From Rattus norvegicus (Eukaryota; Chordata; Mammalia; Rodentia; Muridae): a stretch of 64,000 nucleotides of DNA. The notes below the pieces were generated by a model. That model did no database searches. It was not told the origin of the DNA and saw only the letters and a program-made list of their open reading frames with translations. The stretch spans positions 91,150,210 through 91,214,209 of the forward strand of contig NC_086020.1 of the NCBI RefSeq assembly GCF_036323735.1. Direction: 5' to 3'. Shown one piece after another: positions 22,130-34,710 of the stretch (positions within the stretch are counted from its first letter, which is position 1; the number at the start of each line of letters is the position of its first letter). The translations under genes and the position numbers were made by a program.

Positions 22130-22620
22130 TTTGTCCTTTTTTATGTAACCAAATAACATTCCATGGAATGTATATACTACATTTTTTTAAAAAAATTGAC
22201 AAGTATTCTATTATTTCTTAGCTCTTGCAAAATGATTCTTCTTCAAATGTTTCCTTAATATTTCAATTTTATTTCGTTGGAGATACTCCCACAAAATGAA
22301 ATGGTGCTTCATGTGTTATTTTTATTTTTAATTACTTGCTGAACATTCATACTGGCTTGAGTATTTGCAGTATCAGGAGGAGAGCATAATGGCTCCCAGT
22401 CTCCACTTCCTTGTCAACTTTTACTGTTTATTTTTATTTTGTTTTGTGTCTTTTTTCAGAAGAGAGTCATTCTTACTGGAGTAAGGTAGTATGTTATTGC
22501 TTCTTGGTCCTTCATTTTCATGATGGTTATGATAATCTGAGTATTCTTTCATATGTTGAGCACCCCAAGTACACAATATCACAACATAAGCTTTCATCTG
22601 AGTGTACAGTGTGAGAAATT
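22130..22620 (-). mobile_element. Ancient L1 ORF2 C-terminal remnant, antisense
   Basis: Landmarks of antisense L1 ORF2 ends occur in order: aacattccatggaatgtata, ctccacttccttgtcaac, cattcttactggagtaaggtag and ttctttcatatgttgagc. It is too diverged for a continuous frame and predates the rodent-specific copies. Confidence 0.5.
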
Positions 22621-22817
22621 CTGTCATTTTAAAATATGTTTTGTCTTGGTGTCACATCCTTCTTCTCAGCTTATTTGGAAAGAGCTGAAGTAATTACTGA
22701 ATCCATTCTGCTAATATCTAAACAGACATTTTCATACTTTCAAAGAATTTTAATTATGTGGTTACTATGTATTGCGCAAACACGAAATGTCCATAGGAAA
22801 CCTCTAACTATTACTTT

Positions 22818-23136
22818 TGTGATGGTATATGCTCTGCCCAGGGAGTGGCAGGATTAGAAGGTGTGGCCCTGTTGGAGTAGGTATATTACTATGGGTGTGG
22901 GTTATACATTTTTATTCTAGCTGCCTAGAAATCAGTATTCTGCTAGCAGCCATTGGGTCAGGATGTAGAACTCTCAGTTCCTCCTGTACCTTGCCTATTT
23001 GGATGTTGCCATATTTCTGCCTTGAGGATAATGGACTAAACCTCTGACCCTGTAAGCTAGCCCCAATTAAATGTTGACTTTATAAGAGTAGACATGGTCA
23101 TGGTGTCTGTTCACAGCAGGAAAACTATCTAAGACA
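22818..23136 (+). mobile_element. Medium-reiterated rodent repeat (family name uncertain)
   Basis: Runs from tatatgctctgcccagggag through ggtgtggccctgttggagtag, gctgcctagaaatcagtat, atgtagaactctcagttcc, taatggactaaacctctga and agccccaattaaatgttg, to ggtgtctgttcacagcagg and aaaactatctaagac. I recognise this as a very common rodent dispersed repeat (URR1 or RMER1 type; I am not certain which). It is non-coding. A reverse-oriented relative lies at 44.83-45.19 kb. Confidence 0.65.
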
Positions 23137-25086
23137 CTTTATAATATTAAATGATGATACTTAATCCAATGACATTATAAAGAAGCAGTGACCTCCACAT
23201 TTTTATACATGATGCATTGGTAACCTAATAAAACATGCTTGTACTATACAGTGCTGACTAGAAGACACAATAGCACCATTATTATTCTCAAGAGCTATGG
23301 ATATGTAGGATCTTAAAGTAAGATAATATCATCAGTATCAAAGATGGTACACATCGAATTTCCTAACATTTAGAATAAAGTTTGAAATTAAATTAGAGTT
23401 TTGTTTTTCATGAATACAGAAATGTTCCCAAATATTTTATGAATAGAAGTAGACAAGGTTCATGTAGACCTACCACTATTCATTTTTAGAGCAGACATGT
23501 TCAACCAATCTCAATTAATGTTTATAAACATATGAGACTAATTTCTACAATCTTATACTTTAGATTTTGAAATAACTCAGTAATATTTAAGATTTTAGTA
23601 TCCTTTGTTCCAACTATTAACAGTTAACAATTAACTATTAACGATTAACTATTAATTGGGAATAAATGTGACCGCGTAACAATTGCTACATTTAAAGACT
23701 GCACACCTTCATTAGTTATGTTCATCATTGATTTACTCAAGCATTAGCTTTTACAAGTTCTTTTGTCATCTCAGGCTTTATTTTTTAATATTTGTTTTCC
23801 ACCATTAGTTTTAAGTAATTGTAATTTTCATTTGAATGCTTTCTTTAATCTCAGTATGAATCTATTTTTCCATTTCTGTTTACATATAAAATTGGAATTT
23901 CTTTGAAGATCTATTCTAATTTTATGATATAGTTAATTTTAATTTTAGTAAGAAGGGCATTACTTTTTTGCTGTTGTTTTGTTTTAAATAAGACCCATAG
24001 TGTAAATAACCAAGTCTCCTCAGCCTCCTGGGTCTTTTTTATCAATGAATGGGTTATTTTAATGGTTTCTCCAGAAGAAAAAAAAAGCCATTTACCTTTC
24101 ATGCCATAACTGCCATTCTTAGGTCGACTACTTCCAACAGTGACATAGAAGTCACTGCTTGCAGGTTAATTTTTACTTGTATGTAGCATATAAATCCTCT
24201 CAAGGGGAGAGGGCTAAGAACTTAAAGGACACTGTGATGAAAATTGGTAACGGTTTGCAAGTACCATTAATTGTGGACATAAATTCTTGAAGAAGAAAAG
24301 CCCAAGCCTTCATTAAGCCATCCGCAGAAGAGTGTTAAAGAAACATCATGACTGTGATTCACATCATTGCGGTGCGAGTCTATATATCAAAAGTTCCCAG
24401 ACTTAGAGTTGGTGTTTTCCATGATTTCTTTTACAGTGAATATTAAAGTTTAGTTATATTCATTTCAAAGTTGGTTCATTATTATAATATAGTATATGTT
24501 CCATGAAAAGAAACCTATAATTTGCAGAATAATGAATTGATATTACTTATTAGTTGGATATTCTAGTTAATATCTTCATTTTGAGATATCCATACATATC
24601 TATTATAAAATATAAACATATCCTTTGCCTAGATTATTCCTATAAGTGTCCACAGTGTCCTATAGACTGACTCCCTTCCAACTTGTATTTTTTCATGATT
24701 TCTGCCAATGTCATCCCATTAATTCCACTTAGTGCTGCATATTTACATATGCTATGTATGTTGGAGTATACACTGGAATAAGAAAAGTTACAAGTAAAAA
24801 CACCTCTAAAATTCAGGTTTCTCCCTCCTTTGAAGCTATCAGCAGCAGATAACTCCTCTTTAGAATGAATCCTGGAGAAGATATTCACCATTTGCTGTAA
24901 CTCTGGCTGCCTAGATATTGTGCAGATAAACATCAGCTGATGAGAGTTCATGCATGTAACAGTAATGTCAAGTCTAGAATACAGTACTTCACTGCATGCC
25001 TTCCTATCTCCTACCTTTGGCTGGGGTAAGAGTATATATAGACCACATACTCCTAGCATTCAGTTACTTTTTTTCTTGTTTTGATA

Positions 25087-25117
<31 letters not shown>

Positions 25118-25985
25118 GTCTTGTTCTTCATTTATTAATAAATCTAATAAAACATATCTTCAAATCAAACCAAACATGGAGAGCAAATGTCTGAACAGAA
25201 TGTTTCATCTATCTGGTCTTATCTTCTATGATAAGCAGGTGAAATGGGCTATCTTTCTTTACCTTAAGTGTAGTAATTGACAAGAAGTCCTGGGATATGC
25301 TACACACCCCGGATATCCATCATGAAAGAGGTCAGAAACTGAGTGTGACAAACTAATCAATAATAAAACTATCCAGGAGAAACAGTATGTTAGCTTTGGT
25401 TCATAGATATGTGAAGTCCTGTGATAAACCTTGTGACTAGTAATTAAGTTAGGACCAATGTGTAACATTTGTCTTCAGACCTCTGCCCCTGAGCAATGTT
25501 TTACCAACCTGAGAAAACCAATTCAACAGCAACTACCTTCTTTGGTGACAGTTACTTATAAAAGGAAAAGAAGTCACCCTCCAAACAGGTTCCTCATTGT
25601 AACAAAGTTTATTTATTTGTTTGTTTGTTTTTTCCTATTGTTGTGTTATATCTTCACCAATGGGGGAATCAGCCTAAGTATTTTACTCAGTTACAAAACC
25701 AACTCCAGATACACTGGAAGTCTCATAAAGTACAGGCTCATAAAAGACCTCACTAGTAATTTTATGACTTCTATTAAAAGCAACGAATTCAACTTACAGA
25801 TTTTGCTTTTCAAATGACCATTTGCACTGTGAGGGCATACATTTACTTTGGCCTAGTGGCTTTAATAACATTTTACATAATCCCTTAGTAATGGAGCAGA
25901 GCCACCACTGGAAATTCAAGAAAATCTTTATGATTAGAATTTATTTCACATTTTGCCTTAACTGTTTCTAGACATAATAATATAG
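23137..25985. other. Unique AT-rich DNA
   Basis: No recognisable gene. It contains a run of taactattaac-like units at 23611-23657, a (TA)n microsatellite at 25083-25118, and a 139-codon antisense frame (24640-25059) with no domain I can identify. Confidence 0.5.
25083..25118. repeat. (TA)n microsatellite
   Basis: Nearly pure TA with one TGTA interruption. Confidence 0.9.
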
Positions 25986-25989
25986 AGAT

Positions 25990-26145
25990 CAAACACAGTG
26001 TGTCGTGCCTCTAATCTCTACACTCAAAAGACTGAAACAGAAAAGTCACCATGTTTCTAGAGTAAGTTTTTGGACGTATTGAGTTCAAAACCCTCTTAAA
26101 TCACAGTCTATTACTCTTTTCTCAAACAAGCAATCAAATTAATAA
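25990..26145 (+). mobile_element. Degenerate B1/B4-like SINE
   Basis: acagtgtgtcgtgcctctaa, tctctacactcaaaagactg, attgagttcaaaaccc and cagtc...tctcaaacaag follow the sense B1 order (gtggcgcatgcctttaatcc, gagttcgaggccagcc, ctgtctcaaa). Old and uncertain. Confidence 0.4.
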
Positions 26146-27538
26146 AATAAGAAGTAAGTCAGCAACATGGCCTCTCTGACAAGGAATCACATCCAAACAT
26201 TTTCTAGATCTAAGTGATCCTGCTGGAATGACAAACTTTTAATGACAAACTTTAATAATAGAAACATATCATTAGTACACATGTTTAATTCCTAAGAATG
26301 AAGGTAAAGTTAGTTTGTAGAAGGGAAAAAAACATGTTTGAAAGTGACATCAATTTGAGTGGCTAAGTGACAAATGAGATAAAAGATTTGACTGAAAGAA
26401 AAAGAGAACATGCCCAACTCTTAGGAGAAGACAGGAAAGAGAACTACTTCAGAAGAACATATAGTGAGTCAGAAATGGAGGGCAGTTCAGTGAGTGAAGT
26501 TCAGTTGAGTTCAGCAAATGCAATGGAACTAAGTACAGGGGAGTTTGGTGCATTCAGATGAATGTGGTTGAGTTCATGCAGTTCTGTTCAGTTTGTTCAG
26601 TTAATGCAGTGCAAATCAGTAGAGGCTGTTGAAGCCAGAAAATAAGAAGGATCTAGATTAGAGCAAATTTCCAGAGTAAGTTTGAACCCAAGCAGAGCAA
26701 TTCAATGAAATGCTGAAGAAGCCAGTTTGAATCAGTCAACTTGGAGAGAAGTTTGCACCAAAATAGCTGTTTGAACCAGTCAACAGGGTTCAGAAAGAAC
26801 AAAAAAGATGAGCTTATTCAGCAGTAAGCCTACAAGATGGCAATCACAACTGGTGAATAAACGATACTTTTACAATAAAATTCAAACCATTTAATTTACA
26901 ATTATTATTTCATAATCAAGTTAACTTTGAAACAATAATAAATCCTTTATCTATATTACACAAAGATCACAAGAGTTATTCAAACATCTTTTTATCTATT
27001 AATACATATCTGGGTGGGTATGGCCAATAGTTATAAAGAACTCTGATATGCCTACATAGTCCAGTTTCTGTTTATATTTTTATGATTTCAGGAAACACTT
27101 AAGATTCAATGTGCTCCTGTATTTGATTTTAGCTTTGATTCTCAGATTCAAATTTAGCTTTATTTCTAATAGTTTTGAAAGTTTTATTATTGCATTTTTA
27201 TTTCTTTTGCATGCATATGTATGTGAAGAGAGACACACACATGGGTTGGTCAGAAGACAAGTTGCAAATTTTAGTTTTCCTTTTTCCATAAGCATCAGTG
27301 ATAAAACTCAGGTCTACCTGTGCCTTTACCTGGTAAGCAAACCTGTCAGTCATCTCAGATGTTTCTGGGATCAAATAAATTAATAAACAAAACTAATTAA
27401 TCTATCAACAAGAAAACATCCGATCTATATGGAGAAGGGAAACAAATATTTAATGCTGTTCAAATAAGGGGCAAGTGTATAATGTAACTTAACATGTGTT
27501 TCAGTCCATAGTTAAGAATTCTTCCATTTTTGTGTTCA

Positions 27539-27576
<38 letters not shown>

Positions 27577-28935
27577 CAACTCAGTCTGCAGACACAGCTA
27601 GTCAGGCAGAGGCTTATTTGAAAAGCAAATGTTCCAGAGCACAAATGGCATGGGTGGCACCTAAGGGCAACCCTGTGGGTTTTGTACTGTGATTTGAGAT
27701 AATGCATGCGATTATTTTGAGGTAGCTGACATACTCATAGAGAAAGACTTCTCATTATCCCTCCCAAGTCATAATGGGCCTGACCTTTGTTTAGAGTATT
27801 TATTTTTGTGGTCCACTAGATAATCCAGATTAAGAAATACAAAGTAAATAATGTTCCAATGAAAGCTTACATCCTTTGAGAATTCAGAGCTTTCCTTAGT
27901 GCTTGTGAATGGGAAATTCCTGAAACCTAGTTTTTTGTTTGTTTATTTTGCTTATTTTAAAGATGCACACCTGTCAATTTCTTTATTTATGATTTTTTTA
28001 AAAATTAACATGTTACCTACAAGTATACCTGTTCACCACATTAAAATGTAATTATGCCATTCACTTCCTCCTTTTTATTCCTCTAATCCCTTTAACCCCT
28101 ATCCCTACTCAATCTCAAATTTCTGGCATCCTAATTTTTAATATACCAAGAATAACCTATCTTTGGTCTCACAGGTTTCAAAATATAAAGGACATTCCCG
28201 GTGTCAGGAGGCATAGCTTCTGTGACCAAGGAACTCAATGTCACTTTTGCAGGTTTTTATCTTATAGGTAAAAGAATTTGGCAACGGATGCAGAAGAAAA
28301 CACAACAACATTTTCTCACAGTATGAAAAATTAAAATGACTGGAACAGAAAAGCTAGATAGTTGCTTACTTCCTAGAGAGAAAGTTGGATAAGAAGAAAA
28401 CAGAAAGTGATGGTTTCCAAGTTGCAAGGGATGAATACCTGCCTGCTAAGGGACTGGGCATGTCTCGTCTTCATTTATATATATATTCAGGATCTGAATA
28501 AAGAAGATAAAAAGATATAAAGAAGAGATTATGCTTTGTTAGAATTCAGAAAGTGGGAAGCTTAGCAGTGAACATTCTTCATCTTAGATTCAGATAGAGC
28601 AGATGGTTTTACTGACAAGAGGTCTCTTGTGCAATCAATCAGTTAGAATATTTATATCATTTATTAAAAGAAGGAGGAGAGATATAAATTTCTAGGCAAT
28701 TTATTATGCCTTCCTTTTTGAAGGTAGGTATGACACACATTTTACTCTTTTATTCCAAAACCATGTAACAAAATAGATCAAAAGATTTAATAAAAAAAAT
28801 CAATCATTAAAACAGCCATGGAAGAAACTACCTTCCTTTAAAAGTTTAAGGTTCTGCTATGTCTACTTTTTTCTCCTCTTAAGGCCTTGAGGAGGGACAA
28901 CTGTGATGCTTTCTCTCTCATTGAACATGGCATTT
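26146..28935. other. Mostly unclassified DNA with a GTTCAGT-rich block
   Basis: 26365-26890 is repeat-like: a short-period GTTCAG-rich part (26480-26625) followed by a stretch ending ggtgaataaacgatacttt and tacaataaaattc, which could be an old LTR-type terminus but is unassigned. The rest shows nothing recognisable apart from the A32 run at 27541-27572. Confidence 0.4.
27541..27572. repeat. Homopolymer A run
   Basis: About 32 consecutive A. I could not identify a retroposon body upstream or a clear flanking duplication, so its origin as a poly(A) tail is unproven. Confidence 0.9.
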
Positions 28936-29070
28936 CATTTTTTGTTTGTTTGGTTTGGTGTTTGAAATGTCCCCTCACTATATTGTCCTTGTAGGTCTTA
29001 AACTTGGGAGATCTTCCTTCCTCTGCCCCTTAAGTGCTGGAATTAAAGTTAGACATTACTACTCTTAGCC
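28936..29070 (-). mobile_element. B1 SINE, antisense, diverged
   Basis: A T-rich lead (ttttttgtttgtttggttt) is followed by cactatattgtccttgtagg, cttaaacttgggagatcttcc, ctctgccccttaagtgctgg and aattaaagttagacat, which matches antisense B1 block order. Confidence 0.6.
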
Positions 29071-30862
29071 TAAAAGGATACTTTGAGTTTTCAGTTCCTT
29101 ATACTGCGTGTGTTACTAGAGACACCGGAGGTGCCGTGGAAATCTATCAAGTCAGAGGAGTCTGTTCTTATTGGGCACAAAAACAGATTAGTGTTTAACC
29201 TGACTGGTCACTTGATAGGGCTGCAGTGATAATTGAATCCTGAAATCTTTCCTTTGAGACTGCTCTATGTGCAATTTGTTGTATTGAAGTTAAGATATTT
29301 TACTATTTTGGGTCAAGAGTCCATCATGGAGCTGGGTCAGCATTTTACAGTAACTTGTCAGACAATAAAAGCAGGAATAAGGCTTGGTATTTCTTCCAGG
29401 CTTCTATGATTTTTTTCTCCCAGCTATGACTTTCATGGCCATCTTCTAACAATTCTATCTCTAAAGGTTCTTTTAGTCCTGAACTATTTGCCACCATGTT
29501 ATGGCTAAGAAAAATAAAACTAAAATTCTAATTGGAATCAAATAAGAAGTATAAAAGTTAAATGTTGCAGAAAATCAAATATGTGACTTTTCTATGTGAA
29601 GTACTGAAAACTCAGGAAGCATTAAGATGTATTATTTTCCTATCATGACTTAAGAAATTGAACAAGTTTATTACAGGAAAGTGATGACGTATCTGGGTCT
29701 TTCATCAAACATGTCAAACTCCTGGTGCTATTTGAATCAAGCTTCTTTCCAGATCATTCTCTACATCACAAGTTGTTGGCAGGTGATGATGTACCTGAAA
29801 CTCCAGTAGTTCTTAATTTTCTTGCTAGCTGTCAACCAGGGCCTGCATGTAGCCTGTGCAGCTGCCTATATGAAGTTCCCTGTCTCCTGACACTACCATG
29901 AGACCTCATGCTGCAAAAACTTCTATTTTGCAGGCTTTGTTAGAAAGGCTGTTATTCAACTCATGAAAAGAAGCTTACCACCTTGTGACCTGATGAGGGG
30001 ATGGAAACTTATTATTACCTTTGATATAATTCACCTCCTAGAGAAGGTTGCAGTCTCAGGCTACCCACTGGGAGAGGGAACTCGTAAATGTTCCATTCCA
30101 CTGGAGTCCTATAGCATTTAATGATCACACTGCTCATTGGTCATTCTCACCAGAGTATCTTTTCCTTGGGATTGTGAAAATTAGAGCTATTAGCAATAGT
30201 TCATTCTTTGTAATCTCATCTTCTCTAACACCACAGCAATGGCAATGGTGTACTTGTGATGATTATCCACAAATCCTGAACCCAAGCAACATGTTTTGAC
30301 CTGAGGAACAAGAGCCAAGTAATGTTCATTTAACACACACAATATTTGAGGGTACACAAGGTAAACTAAACAAAGCTAACACAGGGAAGAATCGTGGCAC
30401 GGATGTGTCACAGGTAAGGCATTGCTGTCTAAATCTAGTCTACAAAATGTCCACACCTCTTCACTGGCCCACTCTAGGCTCCTTTCTCTATTTTCTATGT
30501 TCTATTGTGTGAGCTGGGAAACTCTTTTCCTCATAAATGCAGGAGCCTTCAGGTGAGTCTCCAGCCCATTTAAGGATGGCAGCATTTCATTTTATTTTAT
30601 ACTTTTGTTATTTTCATTTTATATTTTTTGTTACTCCAAGACCAAGTGAGTGTGTCAGTTGACATAGATTTCTAAACAGCTTTGTGGATATTGCTGTATG
30701 TCCCTTGACTTTTAATAGGAGAAGATGCTCACAAGTCTTTTCACATTTACCTCTTCTTGATTTTTATCTCTTCCATAGATGGATAAAACCTAGTATCTTT
30801 AATTTTCTTAGAGGTCATCTAATTTAGTTTTGATCTCAACAATATCTTTGGTTCTAAAGAGA

Positions 30863-31024
30863 AAGAAGAAGAAGAAGAAGAAGAAGAAGAAGAAGAAGAA
30901 GAAGAAGAAGAGGAGGAGGAGGAGGAGGAGGAGGAGGAGGAGGAGGAGGAGGAGGAGGAGGAGGAGGAGGAGGAGGAGGAGGAAGAAGAAGAAGAAGAAG
31001 AAGAAGAAGAAGAAGAAGAAGAAG

Positions 31025-31068
<44 letters not shown>

Positions 31069-31069
31069 C
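30863..31069. repeat. Four-block trinucleotide microsatellite (GAA)-(GAG)-(GAA)-(CAA)
   Basis: Approximate blocks: GAA 30863-30910, GAG 30911-30982, GAA 30983-31026, CAA 31027-31069. The first three form an all-purine tract of about 164 bases with near mirror symmetry; then the repeat changes G to C while keeping the phase. The poly-Lys/Arg/Asn and poly-Leu/Phe frames across it are artefacts. Confidence 0.97.
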
Positions 31070-32613
31070 TAAAAGTTCAAACCAAACATTTTGAGCCTAA
31101 AGAAATTTTAGTAAAAATATACATTTACACATTAGGGGGTGGTTTTCTGCACTGTGTATTCAGATGCTGATTACTGTGCCCAGAGGTGTGGTTACAGTTA
31201 GGATGAGACATTGTCAATGGCCTTTTCTCTTAATGTTGTATAAAACTTTTTTTTTTCTGTCACCTTTGTTTGGTTAAAAAAGAGCTGATCAGTGAGCAGC
31301 TGGACAGAAGAGGAAGAGGAAGGACTTCCAATTCCAGTGAAAGGTTCTCTTGTAATGACAAGAGAAAGATAGAATTGGGCAGGAGCTTCTTCAGAGAAGG
31401 TCAGCATGGGAGGATGGGTGGAGCAGGAGCAGCCAGAGAGAAACTAAGGTGGCAGGCGATGGGGCACATGGCTAGGTAGTATGGAGCAGTTAGAAGAGAT
31501 GAAAAGCAGCCCAACTATAGTGCAAGAAGCTTTGTAATAAATATAGCAGGTCTCTGGGTCATTATTTCAATGCAGAAAAGCCCCAAACTATTCATTACAC
31601 ACTCAATTTTAGACCATAGTAGTTGACTTCATTTCTGACATGTCATTATTTACTTATTTGCCTACTAATGGAGAACATCTCAACTACCTAGTACTGTGTC
31701 TTCTAAAAATAATAGTTTCTTAACTTACCCTTTATATTCTATTATAAAACTAGGAAAAATAAACCTGTGGAACCTACAAGTCTTTTCTGGAATTTCTTCA
31801 TAACAATGTAGGTTAAGTTTTTATTTATAATTTCTGTTCCTTGTATTATTGGAGAAAATAATTTGGTTAAAAATCTTGCTAGTAAATAAGAAAGATGCCC
31901 TTTTTCTAACACTAAATATGATTATTTCTCATTTCATGAACGAGTCTTTACCAACAGCAATTTCCAAATTCAGATTTCAGTTGTTAGTCTACCCTGTGGG
32001 AACAGGGAACAGGAAGGGGTGGGGGTGGAGATGGAATCCCCTATGATGCCCTGGTTCAGACTCCGGAGACCAGCATCAGAGTACAGATCTAAATTTATGG
32101 TTTATTACATGAGCTTATATATAGCTTCTCTAGCCAGTTAGGGTACGTTTATATACTCAAGGGCAAATCAGGGTGCAATAGGTGTTTTTTTTAGTAGAAT
32201 CTAACTCGCCTGTCCATGAGCCTGCAGGGAAGAGTCTAATATCTCATGAAGAGTTTCATGAAGACAGGGTAAGCAGCCCCCTCCCTGACTTTAGTCCTTT
32301 TTTTATTTTATTTTATTTTTTGGTCTCATTGGTATATTGGAAGCCATGCAGGTCATACACTGTGTACAGTGGATAAGGACTCTGTGAGCAGTCTTGGGAG
32401 GTTGTGGTGCCTCTCTCTAATTTACTTCTTCCTCCACCAGGTTTATCTCCATATCCCGCACACTGTGCTCATCAATTATGATGTTTTCTATTATTTATAT
32501 CAAGATTCTTCTGGCCTCCAACTCCAGAACCATATGAAAAATACTTTAATGCCTATTGTAGTAGCACCTTATTTTTTTAAAGTTTCCTAATTGGTCAAGT
32601 TAAAGTAGACAGG

Positions 32614-32614
<1 letters not shown>

Positions 32615-32668
<54 letters not shown>
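32615..32668. repeat. (CA)n microsatellite
   Basis: About 25 CA units ending in cgcacaa; one interruption. Confidence 0.95.
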
Positions 32669-34025
32669 ATTGATTGTGATGTTGGAGTGAGGAGCTTGAT
32701 TTGCTGGAATATTTTTCTAGAGAGGTTTTGATTTATTGTCCTGGAGAGACACATGTGATATTTGCACTTGTCTCTCTTGTGCTGGTGCCAAAACACTGGA
32801 AACCAGATTGAAATCTTAAATCCCAATTTTTGGAAGAGAAGACTGAGAAAATGATTTTCCTGCTACTTTTAGGTTTTACACTAAACTGAATGAGATCTGT
32901 AACAAATACGTTTTTTAACAAATATGTTTTTTAATCCATATGATAAGATTAGTTTATATGATGCTTATAGGATGAGAGCTCCTGAACTAGACTATAGTGA
33001 GGCAGAGTAGTTTAGCGAATCACTATGTGTGATAAGCATCAATTGCATATGTAACTGGGGGATATGCTGCCAAAATATCTTTGAGATATAAAGCTTTTAT
33101 TATTCATACTCAATGATGTATAGGTTACAACATTTCCCTTATATTGTTGAAATAAAACCTTTATTAGAAGTTTTGAATATGTACTGAAATCCCGTGAAAA
33201 CATCCGTACTTCTTATAACCAAGACAAGCATTTGGAGAGATTGTATTTCATATGCCTGATTTTAGTATAGCAGGAATCATTACCATGAAAATAAAAAGAA
33301 TTCACTTCCTTAAAGAGTTATGTATCTGTATGTTGAGGTGTGAAATCATGTTCTCAGCTGGTAATATTTGGGACCCCAAAGAATATAAGGAACAAAATGT
33401 ACATGTTAAATGTCATGATGATGAATCTTGATTAAGTGAAATTAGCATTATATCACAAAACAACATCCAGGACTAAAGTTCAGAATACCTTCTTGCACAT
33501 TGGAACAGAATAACAAGAGTAGATTATGTTGCATCTTTTTAGAGAGTAGTATCTAACAGATGGAGGAGGGATGTGGTGGCATCTGATTCTAAGCACAGAT
33601 AATAAAATGAGGTACATTATGAAAATTAATTCTGAGAAGAAAGAACTGTAAAACCTGTCTAACTTTTTAGTAGGTGAAAGAGGTCTGTGCTTTAAAACTC
33701 AAAGCTGTCTTTCATTTTATTTCCAGAAGATTTAGAAATTTCATGTTGTATTTGATCTGGAAAACAGAACAATTTCAAAAGATTTTTTTATGTAGGAAAG
33801 TGACCTTCTGTAGACTGATATTCCAGAAAAAATGAAGAGTAAATTGGTAAGAAATATGATGCTGAGAGAAAACCTAAGGCCATTACTCCTCCAAGTACAG
33901 TTTAATGATGCTTTCTGATATTCAACTAGGTCCTGGCAATCATTTGCATTTTATGTAACAGTATCTATGAAATAGTGAAATTCTGCAAGAGGACTTTTAT
34001 ATTTCACATGTTTTGTTAAAATTGT

Positions 34026-34710
34026 ATTTATTTATTTACTCAGTTTATATTCTGTAGGAGTTCCCCCCAACCTAGTTCTTCACATCTACCTTCTCCCACT
34101 ATCCCCTCTTGCTCCATTTCTCTGTAAAAGAGGGAGGACTCCCATGGATATAAGTCAGTTCTGGCCCATCGAGTTGTAATAGGGCAAGGTTTATCCTCTC
34201 CTATTGAGAGTAGACTAGGAGGCAGCCCAAGAAAATACACAGAATCAATTAACCTGAGTCCACTGGAGCTCATAGAGACTGAATTACTAACCAGGGAAAT
34301 TGCATCGGACTGATCTAGCCACGCCACACCTATGTTACAGTTGTTTGGCCGGTTCTTCTTTTTTTCATTCTTTTTTTTTTTTTATTAACTTGAGTATTTC
34401 TTATATACATTTCGAGTGTTATTCCCTTTCCCGGTTTCCGGGCAAACATCTCCCTCCCCCCTCCCCTTCCTTATGGGTATTCCCCTCCCAACCCTCCCCC
34501 CATTGCCGCCCTCCCCCCAACAGTCTAGTTCACTGGGGGTTCAGTCTTAGCAGGACCCAGGGCTTCCCCTTCCACTGGTGCTCTTACTAGGATATTCATT
34601 GCTACCTATGAGGTCAGAGTCCGGTTCTTCTTGTGGGATTCCTAACCATGGGATCAGTGCGGTCTCTGACTCTGTTGTCTGCCTTTAGATCCCTTTCCTC
34701 ATTCTTTTTT
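34026..34710 (-). mobile_element. Old rodent L1 3' UTR-like fragment, split by a young L1
   Basis: Left part (ctagttcttcacatctacc, ctcccatggatata, gggcaaggtttatcctctcc, agactaggaggcagccc, cctatgttacagttgt) and right part (ggttcttcttgtgggattcc, gtctctgactctgttgtctg, ccctttcctca) follow the order of a common old rodent L1 3' region. They were contiguous before the insertion at 34361-34620. Family assignment is from memory. Confidence 0.5.
34361..34620 (-). mobile_element. Short 5'-truncated young L1 3' end with TSD
   Basis: A T-rich tail (34361-34384) is followed by the last ~235 bases of the young L1 3' UTR (taacttgagtatttctta ... ttcattgctacctatgagg), nearly identical to 12829-13075. The 12-base duplication CCGGTTCTTCTT lies at 34349-34360 and 34621-34632. 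It inserted in an older L1-like repeat. No coding capacity. Confidence 0.95.

Larger units (their letters stand above)
29071..34025. other. Mostly unique DNA with microsatellites; unassigned repeat-like blocks
   Basis: No gene seen. Blocks at about 31255-31560 (ending tttgtaataaatatagcagg) and 31990-32300 look LTR-like in base content, but I cannot place them. Microsatellites at 30863-31069 and 32615-32668 are listed separately. Confidence 0.4.

Noticed and set aside
24640..25059. 139-codon antisense frame with a TATA-like box upstream
   Set aside because: No domain or family recognised, and composition is not clearly coding. A search against rodent proteins would be decisive; any multi-exon or retrocopy match would revive it.
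27541..27572. A-tail of a processed pseudogene
   Set aside because: No recognisable gene body upstream and no clear target-site duplication around the run.
30808..31072. Open frames with poly-Lys/Arg and poly-Leu/Phe
   Set aside because: Produced by the trinucleotide microsatellite; no composition beyond the repeat.
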